Source of the DNA: Caulobacteraceae bacterium
Lineage (GTDB): Bacteria; Pseudomonadota; Alphaproteobacteria; Caulobacterales; Caulobacteraceae
DNA: 64,000 nt
NCBI GenBank assembly: GCA_947476325.1
Contig: CANJPZ010000007.1
Coordinates: 1-64,000 of the forward strand
Direction of reading: 5' to 3'
The notes under the pieces were generated by a model. That model was not told where the DNA came from and searched no databases. It saw only the letters and a list, made by a program, of their open reading frames with translations. Positions 45,492 to 53,615 of the stretch are shown in pieces (position 1 is the stretch's first letter; the number at the start of each line of letters is the position of its first letter). Position numbers and translations under genes: made by a program.

Positions 45492-46244
45492 TCAGGCTGC
45501 GTGGGCGTAGATTCGCGTCCCGCAGGCGGTGATGCGGCCCTCGGCGTCGACGCAGCCCAGCTCGTGGGCGCGGCGCAGAAAGGTCTCGGGGTTTTGCACG
45601 GCGACATCAAAAGCGCTGACCCCGTCGCCGCGGCCGTCCGTCGCCCGCACAAAGCGGATGACGCTGTCGTCGGCGAGGCGGATTTCGATGCGGTCCTCGT
45701 CGGCGGTAATCGCCTGACCCAGCACCTGGGCCCAGCGTGCGGCCATGGCGGCGGGCTCGTCGCTCTGCAGCTCGACGCCGGTAATGGCTGTGGTGACGGT
45801 GGTGTCCACCGTGCTTTCCCAGTCGGGACCGCCCCATTCCCAGTGGGCCGGCGGCATCATCTGGTCGAGCGAGACTATGGCCCCGCCAATGTCCTTGGGG
45901 TGCAGGTGGGACATGGCGTATTGCGCGCCCTCGGCCTGTTCGATCACACGCACGCCGGTCTGTTCCAGGCGCGCACGGGCGGCCTTGATGTCGCCGACCT
46001 GAAGCAGAACCATATAGCCGCCGTCGCCGCCGCGCTTGTCCAGCAGGCGGCCGGCCGTCGTGCCCGGCCCGGTGGGAACCACGACTTCCAGGAAGGTGTC
46101 GCCGATGGCGATGACCGCGTTCTCCAGCCCGAACTTGCCGACGCCCGGATCATTGTAGGCGACCTTGACGCCCAGAAGGGCCGTCAGCTGATCGACGGCG
46201 GGGGCGAGCTTGTGCGCGACGAGCGCGACCTGACGCAGACGCAT
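45492..46244 (-). CDS. VOC superfamily (glyoxalase-like) protein
   Basis: The 250-residue protein shows the beta-alpha-beta-beta-beta units of the VOC superfamily twice: RLRQVALVAHKLAPAVDQLT at the start, then ALEN-like FGLENAVIAIGDTFLEVVVP, and a second half beginning TTVTTAITGVELQ. Substrates for related proteins in such clusters include methylmalonyl-CoA and aromatic compounds, but none can be assigned here. Start at 46244 (MRLRQVAL) follows the family N-terminus. It diverges from the crotonase gene at 46331. Confidence 0.82.
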   Translation of the reverse strand: MRLRQVALVAHKLAPAVDQLTALLGVKVAYNDPGVGKFGLENAVIAIGDTFLEVVVPTGPGTTAGRLLDKRGGDGGYMVLLQVGDIKAARARLEQTGVRVIEQAEGAQYAMSHLHPKDIGGAIVSLDQMMPPAHWEWGGPDWESTVDTTVTTAITGVELQSDEPAAMAARWAQVLGQAITADEDRIEIRLADDSVIRFVRATDGRGDGVSAFDVAVQNPETFLRRAHELGCVDAEGRITACGTRIYAHAA

Positions 46245-46330
46245 GACGTGTCCTCCCTTGACGCGGGCCCTCGAAAGACCTTCGCTTTGGGTCAACCTTA
46301 GAACAACAATTCCGGCGAGGGGAAACACCA

Positions 46331-47158
46331 ATGACGGCCAAGACCATCAACACGGGAACGAACGATCTTCTGGCGTCGCTGGACGGCGGCGTTCTCACCC
46401 TGACGCTGAACCGGCCCGAGGCGCGCAACGCCATGTCCGGCGAGATGAACGCGGCCCTGGGCGAGCAACTGGCGAAAGCCGAGGTTGATGCGGCGGTGAA
46501 GTGCATCGTGCTGACCGGCGCCGGCAAGGGGTTCTGCGCAGGCGGCGACGTCAAGGGCATGGCGGCGCGCGACGACGGGACGGTGGGCGCGGTCACCATC
46601 GATGAGGCCATCCACCGCCAGCGGCTGAACCAGCGGGCGACGGCGGGCAAGCTGTTCACCCTGCCCAAGCCGACCATCGCCGCCCTGCCGGGCGCGGCGG
46701 CGGGCGCGGGGTTCGCTCTGGCCCTGGCCTGCGACCTGCGGATCATGGCCGATACCGCGATCATGACCACGGCGTTCGGGCGGGTGGGGTTTTCGGGCGA
46801 TTACGGCGGCACCTATTTCGCCACTCAGATCGTCGGCGCGGCCAAGGCGCGCGAGCTTTACTTCCTGTCAGACCGGATCAACGCCGAAGAGGCCCTGCGC
46901 CTGGGTCTGACCAACTGGGTCTGCCCGGCCGATGATCTGGCCGCAAAGACGCGCGAGATCGCCGGGCGGCTGGCCAGCGGGCCGACCGTGGCCTACCGCT
47001 ACATGAAGGAAAACATCAACCGCGCCCTGAACGGCGATGTGATGGAATGCCTCGATCTGGAAGCCACGCACCACGTGCACCTAGGCCAGACCGAAGATCA
47101 CCGCGAGGCGACCAAGGCGTTCGTGGAAAAACGCGAGCCGGTGTTCAACGGTCGCTAG
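46331..47158 (+). CDS. crotonase-fold protein lacking both hydratase glutamates
   Basis: The 275-residue protein has NRPEARNAMSGEMNAALGEQ, the oxyanion loop GKGFCAGGDVKGMA and the helix PGAAAGAGFALALACDLRIM. Catalytic Glu positions are Ala (AGAGFA) and non-acidic (TAFGRVGFSGDYGG), although the late part contains the GGTYF typical of one crotonase subgroup. A dehydration/hydration activity is therefore unlikely in the classical form. Role within the cluster is not resolved. Confidence 0.88.
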   Translation: MTAKTINTGTNDLLASLDGGVLTLTLNRPEARNAMSGEMNAALGEQLAKAEVDAAVKCIVLTGAGKGFCAGGDVKGMAARDDGTVGAVTIDEAIHRQRLNQRATAGKLFTLPKPTIAALPGAAAGAGFALALACDLRIMADTAIMTTAFGRVGFSGDYGGTYFATQIVGAAKARELYFLSDRINAEEALRLGLTNWVCPADDLAAKTREIAGRLASGPTVAYRYMKENINRALNGDVMECLDLEATHHVHLGQTEDHREATKAFVEKREPVFNGR

Positions 47159-47167
47159 GCGGCGAGC

Positions 47168-47608
47168 CTAGAGCGCGCTGACGATCAGCGGCGAGATCAC
47201 GACCTCGATGTGGGAGCCGCCATTGAGCGGGCCCTTCTTGTCGATCGAGATCATCACCGAGCGGCCGTGGGTGCGGTCGATGAACTGCAGGACAACCCGA
47301 TCTGCGATCAGGGTGCTGAGCGGCTGCCAGCCCTGGGCGGCCATGACGCCGGTATAGAATTGCTGGGCCTCGTTGAGGTTGGCGTCGGAGTCCAGGGACA
47401 GGGTGCCGAACCACAGGGTGGCGCCGCCAACGACGATGGTCTTGTCGCGGTTGATGGTCGACTTGCCGGGTGACGGGAACTCAACGGGCGCGAAGGCTGC
47501 GGCCTTGTTCGAAGGCGCCGCCGAGTACGCCGCGCCGCCAATGCCGCTGATCGCCAGGGTCAGCGCGGCGGTCGCCGCAATCGCCTGAAGCACGGTTCGT
47601 CTGGTCAT
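47168..47608 (-). CDS. exported protein of unknown function
   Basis: The 146-residue product starts MTRRTVLQAIAATAALTLAI, a signal peptide with a twin-Arg-like TRRTVL, cleaved near AYSA-AP. The mature part alternates strands (TIVVGGATLWFGTLSLDSDA) with a helix around AQQFYTGVMAAQGW and ends in IEVVISPLIV. A GTG four codons upstream is the alternative start. The family is not recognised. It converges on the crotonase gene with nine bases between stops. Confidence 0.7.
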   Translation of the reverse strand: MTRRTVLQAIAATAALTLAISGIGGAAYSAAPSNKAAAFAPVEFPSPGKSTINRDKTIVVGGATLWFGTLSLDSDANLNEAQQFYTGVMAAQGWQPLSTLIADRVVLQFIDRTHGRSVMISIDKKGPLNGGSHIEVVISPLIVSAL

Positions 47609-47691
47609 CCTTGGCCCCACATCGGTATCAATTCCACGCGTGCCTCAGGTAATGCCGTGTCTTGGTTAACAACGGCTTTCCACGGAGCCGG

Positions 47692-48927
47692 TCAGCGGCC
47701 CGCCGGGTCCTGTTTCCAGGGATCGCCCAGGCGTGGATCGGTGAGGAATTCGGTGTCGGTCAGCGAATTCAGGAAGGCGATCACATCGGCGCGTTCCTGT
47801 GGCGTGATCGAAAAGCCCGTGATCTGCGGGCTCTTGAGCGGATTGGCGCGACCATCGCCGCCGCTAGGCTCGCCGGAACGGATCATGCGCCCGCCAGCCG
47901 CATAGTGATCGATGACCGCCTCAAGCGTCAGCATCGAGCCGTCGTGCATGTAGGGGCCGGTCACGGCGACGTTGCGCAGGGACGGGGTCTTGAAGGCGCC
48001 CTTGTGTTCCGGCTTGCCAGTGATTGCGATTGCGCCGGGATTGCTGGCCGGATAGGCGCCGGCGCCATCAATGTTGAACAGGCCGGTGTTGTGGAAGCCG
48101 GTGGGCGTATCCGTCGGCTGGCCGGGGCGTACGGCGTCGGTAAAGAACGGGGCCGTATGGCACGAGCCGCACTTCAGCCGGTCGCCAAAGAACAGGGCTT
48201 CGCCGCGCTTGGCGGCGTCGGAAATGGCGCTGGCGTCGCCCTCGTATTTGTAGCGATCATAGGGCGAGCGGAACGAGACCAGGGTTCGCTCGAAAGCGGA
48301 CAGGGCCTTGGTGATATTGTCCAGGCTGATGGCGCCGCGGGTCTCCGGAAAGGCCCGGGGGAAGAGGTTCTGATAGGCCGGCTGAATGGACAGGCGGTAG
48401 ACCAGATCGGCCTCCTGTCCGGACAGGCCCATCTCGACCGGCTCTTTGCCGAACATGGGGCCAAGGGCCTGCTCTTCCAGCAGATGCACCTGGGGTTTGA
48501 TCCAGGTCAGCGAGTTGGCGTAGCCGACATTGGTCAGCGGCATGGTCTGGCGCGAGGTCTGCTGGCCCGACACGCCCCAGGAAAACGGCGACTTGTCGGA
48601 AAAGGCCCGGTCCTGGCGGTGGCAGCTGGAGCAGGGGCGCATGCCGTCGCCGGACAGGCGGCCGTCGTAAAACAGGCGGCGGCCCAGATCGACCTTGGCC
48701 TGGGTCGTCGGATTTGAACGCGGCTCAAGCATCGGCGGGGCCCAGGCCGGCAGCTTCATGTCATAGGCGCTGGGGACGAACTCGTTGGCGCGGGGACCAA
48801 CGGCCTTTGGCGCCGCGCCGACGGCGGAGGCGCCAGCGACCGCTGTTGCGACCGCCGCGAGGACGAAGGCGAGCGTCCCTCTGGAAGATCGCATCCGGCG
48901 GATGACTTTGCGGATTCGAATGCTCAT
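47692..48927 (-). CDS. di-heme cytochrome c peroxidase / MauG family protein
   Basis: The 411-residue periplasmic protein has a long basic N-terminus and a signal peptide (GTLAFVLAAVATAVAGASA). Two heme c sites are present: C99-x2-C102-H103 (CSSCHRQ) and C253-x2-C256-H257 (CGSCHTA). The arrangement and the MLTLEAVIDHYAAGG region fit bacterial di-heme peroxidases, which reduce H2O2 in the periplasm, though MauG-like oxidation cannot be excluded. An FNR/FixK-type box lies 34 bases upstream, suggesting induction at low oxygen. A later ATG at 48894 is an alternative start. Confidence 0.9.
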   Translation of the reverse strand: MSIRIRKVIRRMRSSRGTLAFVLAAVATAVAGASAVGAAPKAVGPRANEFVPSAYDMKLPAWAPPMLEPRSNPTTQAKVDLGRRLFYDGRLSGDGMRPCSSCHRQDRAFSDKSPFSWGVSGQQTSRQTMPLTNVGYANSLTWIKPQVHLLEEQALGPMFGKEPVEMGLSGQEADLVYRLSIQPAYQNLFPRAFPETRGAISLDNITKALSAFERTLVSFRSPYDRYKYEGDASAISDAAKRGEALFFGDRLKCGSCHTAPFFTDAVRPGQPTDTPTGFHNTGLFNIDGAGAYPASNPGAIAITGKPEHKGAFKTPSLRNVAVTGPYMHDGSMLTLEAVIDHYAAGGRMIRSGEPSGGDGRANPLKSPQITGFSITPQERADVIAFLNSLTDTEFLTDPRLGDPWKQDPAGR

Positions 48928-48960
48928 TTTTTGATCATATCAGACCGGCGTCCGGCTGAT

Positions 48961-48974
48961 CTGATCCAGATCAA
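48961..48974 (-). promoter_or_regulatory. FNR/FixK-type box upstream of the di-heme peroxidase
   Basis: On the minus strand the sequence is TTGATCTGGATCAG, matching the FNR/FixK consensus TTGAT-N4-ATCAA except for the last base. It is 34 bases upstream of the annotated peroxidase start and within the gap shared with the DUF3237 gene. Oxygen-responsive FNR/FixK proteins activate cytochrome c peroxidases in many proteobacteria. Confidence 0.6.
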
Positions 48975-49154
48975 GACCCGCGTCCAGCGAGGGCCTGTCC
49001 GGCGGCTCGAAGGAAGGGGCATTGAGCCAATATACTTCGGCCCATGGCTAGCCTAGCCTCACCAGGCGTCAGCTCTGCGGCCCCGGGCAGGCGCCGCCGT
49101 CCAGGCAGGAGGAGGGCCCGCGCGCGCTTTCAGCTGACCTTTCAGGAGAACCCA

Positions 49155-49685
49155 ATGACCGATTCCTTGATTTCGAGACGTCAACTTGCAAGCGCCGGCG
49201 GCTTGGCCGTGGCGGCGCTGGGCGCGTCAGTCGCGGCGGCGCAGCAGGCTGGTCAGGCCGCCGCGCCCGCGGGGCCGGAAGGTTTGAAATCCGAGTTCCT
49301 GATGGATCTCATCCTTGAAACCGGTGGTCCAGGCGGCGGCATGGTCGGGGCCCGGCAAATCGTCCCGGTCATCGGCGGCACCTTTGAAGGCCCGAAGCTG
49401 CGCGGCAAGGTGATGCCGCCCGGCGGCGACTGGCTGGTGCGCGTCAGTGACACGGTGCGCTGGCTGGACATCCGGACGCTGCTGCTCACCGACGATGACC
49501 AGCGCATCTATCTGACCTATCGCGGGGTGCTCTATACGCCGCCTGGACAGCCGCGTTACCAGCGGGTGCTGATGATGTTCGAGACGGGTTCGGAAAAATA
49601 CGCCTGGCTGCAGCAGATCGTGGCGGTGGGCGTAGGCTACACGATCGCCCAGAGAGTGCCCTATCACGTGCACCAGATTCTCTGA
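49155..49685 (+). CDS. exported DUF3237 domain protein
   Basis: The 176-residue protein begins MTDSLISRRQLASAGGLAVA, a twin-Arg-type signal (SRRQLASAGG), so export by Tat is likely. The DUF3237 domain shows RQIVPVIGGTFEGPKLRGKV, GGDWLVRVSDTVRWLDIRTL, YLTYRGVLY and FETGSEKYAWLQQIVAVGVG. The family has no established function. The start at 49155 follows GGAGAACCC. It is divergent from the peroxidase. Confidence 0.88.
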   Translation: MTDSLISRRQLASAGGLAVAALGASVAAAQQAGQAAAPAGPEGLKSEFLMDLILETGGPGGGMVGARQIVPVIGGTFEGPKLRGKVMPPGGDWLVRVSDTVRWLDIRTLLLTDDDQRIYLTYRGVLYTPPGQPRYQRVLMMFETGSEKYAWLQQIVAVGVGYTIAQRVPYHVHQIL

Positions 49686-50211
49686 TCCGGGTCAGGGCGG
49701 CAGAAGCCGTGGTCCGCCAGCGGGAAGCACTACGGCAGTTGGAGTTGCGCTATTGCCCGTTCGGCCGGGTGACGTAGCAAGTCTTCAATTTTCCCTGCAA
49801 ATTTCCCTGCTGGCAGGGAAACCGTCATGACTTCTGCAAGGCGGAGACCGGGGCCCCATTGGGGCCCCGCCCGCGCTGTTTTGGCCCTGTTAAATTGAGG
49901 GCAGGTGACGGTTTGAGCCGCGGGAACTGGGGCTGTGCGCTGGTTTTCAGGAAATCAGCGCCGCCAGGAGACGAATGATGGCGACTGGCTGGCGGCCCGG
50001 GGGAGACTCGAACCGTTCTCCGGTTTTGTTGGTTGCCTACAACCACATGAAAAGTCGGGATATTTTCAGGGAAACCGTCGCGGATGGTCAGCCAAGATTT
50101 CCGATAAACGCACTTGGGAGACTATCGCGAATATCCGTGACGGTTTCAAAGGTTGGGGTTCGAGTCTCCTTCGCTATCATAAGAAAGCTGAGATAAATCA
50201 ACGTCACTGCG
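49686..50211. other. gene-free region with repeats and tRNA-like debris (probable integration scar)
   Basis: No gene is seen. Four copies of GAAACCGTC or its core occur: CAGGGAAACCGTC at 49814-49826 and 50067-50079, inverted GACGGTTTC at 50139-50147 and GACGGTTT at 49907-49914. A stretch at 49990-50014 repeats the 3' end of tRNA-Arg (TGGCGGCCCGG, four mismatches, then GACTCGAACC) at the same spacing as the intact gene. A second tRNA-like T-arm, GGGGTTCGAGTCTCC, lies near 50156-50170. The block is richer in A+T than its surroundings. Confidence 0.55.
49849..49869 (+). terminator. strong GC hairpin CGGGGCCCC-ATT-GGGGCCCCG
   Basis: A perfect nine-base stem with an ATT loop lies 164 bases past the DUF3237 stop. 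It is followed by CCCGCGCTGTTTTGG, with a short T-run ten bases later. It could terminate the DUF3237 transcript or belong to the integration scar. Confidence 0.45.
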
Positions 50212-50288
50212 TGGCGGCCCGGAAGGGACTCGAACCCCTGACCTTCGCTTTAGGAAAGCGCTGCTCTATCCTGCTGAGCTACCGGGCC
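50212..50288 (-). tRNA. tRNA-Arg (anticodon CCU)
   Basis: The cloverleaf folds on the minus strand. The acceptor pairs GGCCCGG with CCGGGCC; the D-arm is GCTC...GAGC; the anticodon loop TTCCTAA gives CCT; the T-loop is TTCGAGT; and CCA is encoded. A G-A mismatch closes the anticodon stem, which is tolerated. Anticodon CCU reads AGG, a rare codon in a GC-rich genome. It sits 77 bases from the porin gene and beside a region with partial copies of its own 3' end. Confidence 0.95.
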
Positions 50289-50355
50289 AGCGCAATGGGT
50301 CCTTATGACCTGTCTCGCAGATCGGGCCAAGAGGCCAGTCGTCCGTCAGAGCAAC

Positions 50356-51531
50356 CTAGAACGAGGCGGTCAGTCTGACCGTGCCGATCACGGCGTTTTT
50401 CGCCGCCTGGTCGCCGCCCGGCGCGATAATGACCTGCAGATCAGGCTGGATGGCGAGGTGTTCGGCCAGTTGATCCGAATACGTCATCTCGAAGTGGGTC
50501 TCGCGCGCGCCGAGCGGCAGGCCGCCGGCGGCGGAGGCGGCGCGGTAGGCGTCGCCGAGGGTGGCCTGATCGAAGGCGATCGAAAACTGCGAGTCCGGCC
50601 GGCTGGCTACGGCGCGTTCGATCAGCAGTCCCGTGTTCCAGGACGACTTGAGGGGCCCGGTATTGCCGTTTGAAAAGCCGGCCCGGAGAAAGCCGGTGAC
50701 GGTGCGGCCCGTCTCGCCGCCGTCGCGCAGGACCTGCTCGGCGACCATGTAGCCGCCGCTGCTGGTCCGCTGGATGGGATTGCCGCTGGTGTCGACGTCG
50801 AACAGGTCATCCTGGGCGCGGGAATAGCGCCAGACGCCAAAGCCCAGCTTGGTGTGGCTCTCGGTCGACCAGCCGCCCTCGGCGACTTCGATGACGCCGT
50901 CGTCGAAGGAGGTGTCGATGCTGACGCCATCGCCCTGGTTTCCCACGCGCGCATTGAACACCGCCGCCTGCAGATAGGTATCCCTGGTGGGCTGGTAGGC
51001 TAGGCGAAGGCCCAGCGAGGTCTGGGGATAGACCGACGGCCCGCCCGGACCGGTGGCGGCGAACTCCGAGCCAATGCCGGACTCCGGATTCAGCAACAGG
51101 CCGGTGGAATCGTTTGCGTAGAACTCGGCGTTGAGGTCGATGACGCCGGCCTTGATCGATGCGCGTTCGCCCAACGCCTGTTGAATCCAGGCGTCCTCGA
51201 CCCGGACGCTGCTGCGGGACACCTCGATATTGTTGATGCCCTGCAAGCTTCCCGCTTCGGCGCCGGGCTTGGCGCCAGAAGCATGCAGCAGGGACAGAAG
51301 TCCGGTCGCGCCATTCCATCCTGCCAGTTTTTCGAAATCGGCCTCATAGGTGATGGCCGCCTTGTCGAGTTCACGCACCCGATTGGAGAATCCGCCAACG
51401 GTTACCACGGCCAGGTCGACATTCACGTAACCGGAGACTTCCAGGCCTTCGGCGGCAATAGCCGGCGCGCCATCGCAAAGACCCAGGCCTGCGAAGGCGA
51501 TAAAGCCGGTGCGCCTGACGAATGAATGCAT
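50356..51531 (-). CDS. OprB-family carbohydrate porin
   Basis: The 391-residue outer-membrane protein starts with a signal peptide (GFIAFAGLGLCDGAPAIAA). Barrel features include VSGYVNVDLAVVTVGGFSNR, YPQTSLGLRLAYQPT, and repeating short strands (GFGVWRYSRAQDDLFDVD). The last strand ends VRLTASF with a terminal Phe, as expected for BAM recognition. OprB proteins admit sugars and other small solutes. The start at 51531 (MHSFVRRTGF) was chosen because the frame upstream overlaps tspO and lacks homology. Confidence 0.85.
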   Translation of the reverse strand: MHSFVRRTGFIAFAGLGLCDGAPAIAAEGLEVSGYVNVDLAVVTVGGFSNRVRELDKAAITYEADFEKLAGWNGATGLLSLLHASGAKPGAEAGSLQGINNIEVSRSSVRVEDAWIQQALGERASIKAGVIDLNAEFYANDSTGLLLNPESGIGSEFAATGPGGPSVYPQTSLGLRLAYQPTRDTYLQAAVFNARVGNQGDGVSIDTSFDDGVIEVAEGGWSTESHTKLGFGVWRYSRAQDDLFDVDTSGNPIQRTSSGGYMVAEQVLRDGGETGRTVTGFLRAGFSNGNTGPLKSSWNTGLLIERAVASRPDSQFSIAFDQATLGDAYRAASAAGGLPLGARETHFEMTYSDQLAEHLAIQPDLQVIIAPGGDQAAKNAVIGTVRLTASF

Positions 51532-51737
51532 GACTTCCCCCAAAGTGGCGCAGACAGGGTTGATGCAGTTAGGGGCTAATCGTTGCTGAAACTTCACCGG
51601 CGAAAAGGCGTGGAGGCGCAGATCATGGGCATCGGCGTCAAGGCGGTAGAGGCGCGGGAGCGCGGCGCGCGAAATGCAGGTTGCGGGATACCTTGGGCGC
51701 GCTCCACTCCGATGCCGCGCTCTGCTGAAACCGGCGC

Positions 51738-52241
51738 CTAGTTCAGGCGCCAGATGGCAAAGTTCAGGATGCTGGCGAAGCTGACCCATCCGGCAAGCGG
51801 AACCATGCACCACGCGGCCAGGGGGTCCACTCTGCGAAAAGCGATGATGGTCGCGATGATAAAGATCAGCTGCGGGCCGATGTCCACTAGGCCCAGCAGG
51901 GGGCTTTGGGAGGCGAAGAACGCCCAGGACCACAGCGCGTTCAAGATCAGCTGGCCATAAAACAGCACCAGAGCCGGCTGTCGGCCGGGGGTGGAGGCGG
52001 GCAGCCTCAACACGCGCCAGACGGCGAAGGCCATCAGCGCAAAGAGCGTGGTCCAGACCGGGCCAAAGATCCAGTTGGACGGATTGAACGCCGGCTTGAT
52101 CAGGCCGGCGTACCAGGTGTCCAGGTTCGGTAAGGTGGCGATCTGACCGGCAGCCAGGGCCGCGGCGACCGTCAAGACGGCGATGGCCGCCAGCTTGAGG
52201 CCACGCCGGCGCTTGACGATTTCAGGAGAAGCCAGGGTCAT
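51738..52241 (-). CDS. tspO: TspO/MBR family protein
   Basis: The 167-residue membrane protein has five helices. Conserved segments are WYAGLIKPAFNPSNWIFGPV, the porphyrin-site-associated LNALWSWAFFASQSPLLGL, and the C-terminal WVSFASILNFAIWRLN. Bacterial TspO binds tetrapyrroles and takes part in light or oxidative stress control. Start at 52241 (MTLASPEIVK). It lies directly downstream of a peptidase-like gene and upstream of the porin; co-transcription is likely only for the latter. Confidence 0.93.
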   Translation of the reverse strand: MTLASPEIVKRRRGLKLAAIAVLTVAAALAAGQIATLPNLDTWYAGLIKPAFNPSNWIFGPVWTTLFALMAFAVWRVLRLPASTPGRQPALVLFYGQLILNALWSWAFFASQSPLLGLVDIGPQLIFIIATIIAFRRVDPLAAWCMVPLAGWVSFASILNFAIWRLN

Positions 52242-52311
52242 TGCGGTCTCATCCTGATGGATCCAGTCTCTAATACGCGGGAACTGGCACGATGGTTCAT
52301 CGCAGGCCATA

Positions 52312-53607
52312 TCAAACGGTGCGCAATGCCTGGGTGATCACAGTTTGAAAACTCGTCGCCGCCTGACGGGCCAGCGCCGGCGAGGTGCAGCGCAGATTGT
52401 CGGCCCGCGTGTGGTGGAAACGGTGCGACCCGAAAATGCCCATGACGCGCGTGTAGCCAGCCGTGCGGATGCTGGCGAGTTCACCGGCGACACTGGCATT
52501 GAATTCGCGTGGCGCCTCGATACCGGGCTGGCCGGAAAAGGCGGCGCGACAAGCGTCCAGCAGGTCGGGGCTGGCGGCAAGGGTGCGTTGCGGATCGGCG
52601 CTCGGCAGGGGTAGCAGGTTCGCCCCCTGCTCTGCCCAGTCGCGTGTAGCGACATTGGCGCCCAGGTGGGTCCACAGAGCGACGTCTGCGGGCCTGGGCG
52701 CAAGCTCCCGGATAAAGGCCTCGCCGCCTGCATAATCGTATTCGTGACCGCTGGTGGCGATGACCGCGATGTTGACGCCCGTCTGGGAGCGAGCCGTCCA
52801 GCGAACGAGTTCCAGCCAGGCGGCCAAGCCGGAGCCCCGCTCGCCGGTGCAGGTGAACCAACCCGATCGAGGCGTTGACAGCACCAGGGTTTTCGCCTTG
52901 CCTCGCGCCAGAATGCCGATGACGTTGAAGGCCGACCGGCGGCCGCTGGTTCCGGTCAGGTCAAGCCGCGCGGTCTGGCTTGTCGCGGCGGCTTTCAGGA
53001 AGGGGGCGGCCTGCTTTGGCGCAAGGATCGCAACGGGGCGATCCCACCAGCCCGCAGCGTTCGGCACATTCAGCGCACAGGCCTCGCCGGTGGGGCCGGT
53101 GGTGATCAGGACGGCCGCCATGGCGCCGGCGGCCATGACCGCATCAACGGCGGCTTTGGGCTCGCCGGCGGCTGCGGACCAACGGCGGTAGGGCAGGATG
53201 ATGAGGGCGATCGCGTCCTTGCAGGCAGCGGCGCTGCTCCAGGCCGGATCGAAGACCACCAGCTTGGCCGTGAGGCCTTCCGGTGGCGTTGGGCGCACCA
53301 CGGCTTGGGCGATGACCTCTGCGGTGGCCGCGCCGCAAGTCAGGCTCGAACGGGTCAGGGTGGCAAACGGAATGTCGAATGCCTGGCGGCGCGTGGTCAG
53401 TCCAGCGGCGCGCAACTCACCTTCGACCCAGGCGCCGCAGGCGATGTCGCCCGGGCCGCCAGAGGCCTTGATTCCAAAGCCGTCGTAACGGGTCAGGGCC
53501 TCGGCGATTGCGGATTCGCTGATGGTCTCGTCAGCGGCGCGGGCCAGGACGGGTGCGGCCGCCAGGCTGGCGGCCAGCAGAACGGATCGGCGGTTGGGTG
53601 TGCGCAT
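52312..53607 (-). CDS. exported M28-like peptidase-fold protein with degenerate metal site
   Basis: The 431-residue protein starts with a twin-Arg-type signal (NRRSVLLAASLAAAPVLARA). A split domain plan resembles M28 aminopeptidases, with a protease-associated insert in the first half and, later, VLSTPRSGWFTCTGERGSGL and IAVIATSGHEYDYAGGEAFI. In active M28 enzymes the first block carries a zinc His/Asp pair (HxD and D near DNxxG); here these are absent, though a late FHHTRADNL retains a His. So a catalytic role is doubtful. It sits nine bases upstream... downstream of the arylsulfatase stop on the same strand. Confidence 0.6.
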   Translation of the reverse strand: MRTPNRRSVLLAASLAAAPVLARAADETISESAIAEALTRYDGFGIKASGGPGDIACGAWVEGELRAAGLTTRRQAFDIPFATLTRSSLTCGAATAEVIAQAVVRPTPPEGLTAKLVVFDPAWSSAAACKDAIALIILPYRRWSAAAGEPKAAVDAVMAAGAMAAVLITTGPTGEACALNVPNAAGWWDRPVAILAPKQAAPFLKAAATSQTARLDLTGTSGRRSAFNVIGILARGKAKTLVLSTPRSGWFTCTGERGSGLAAWLELVRWTARSQTGVNIAVIATSGHEYDYAGGEAFIRELAPRPADVALWTHLGANVATRDWAEQGANLLPLPSADPQRTLAASPDLLDACRAAFSGQPGIEAPREFNASVAGELASIRTAGYTRVMGIFGSHRFHHTRADNLRCTSPALARQAATSFQTVITQALRTV

Positions 53608-53615
53608 TGTGGATC

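Noticed and set aside
49990-50014. Second functional tRNA
   Set aside because: Only the 3' end is present; the T-stem does not pair and there is no anticodon arm, so it is a partial copy.
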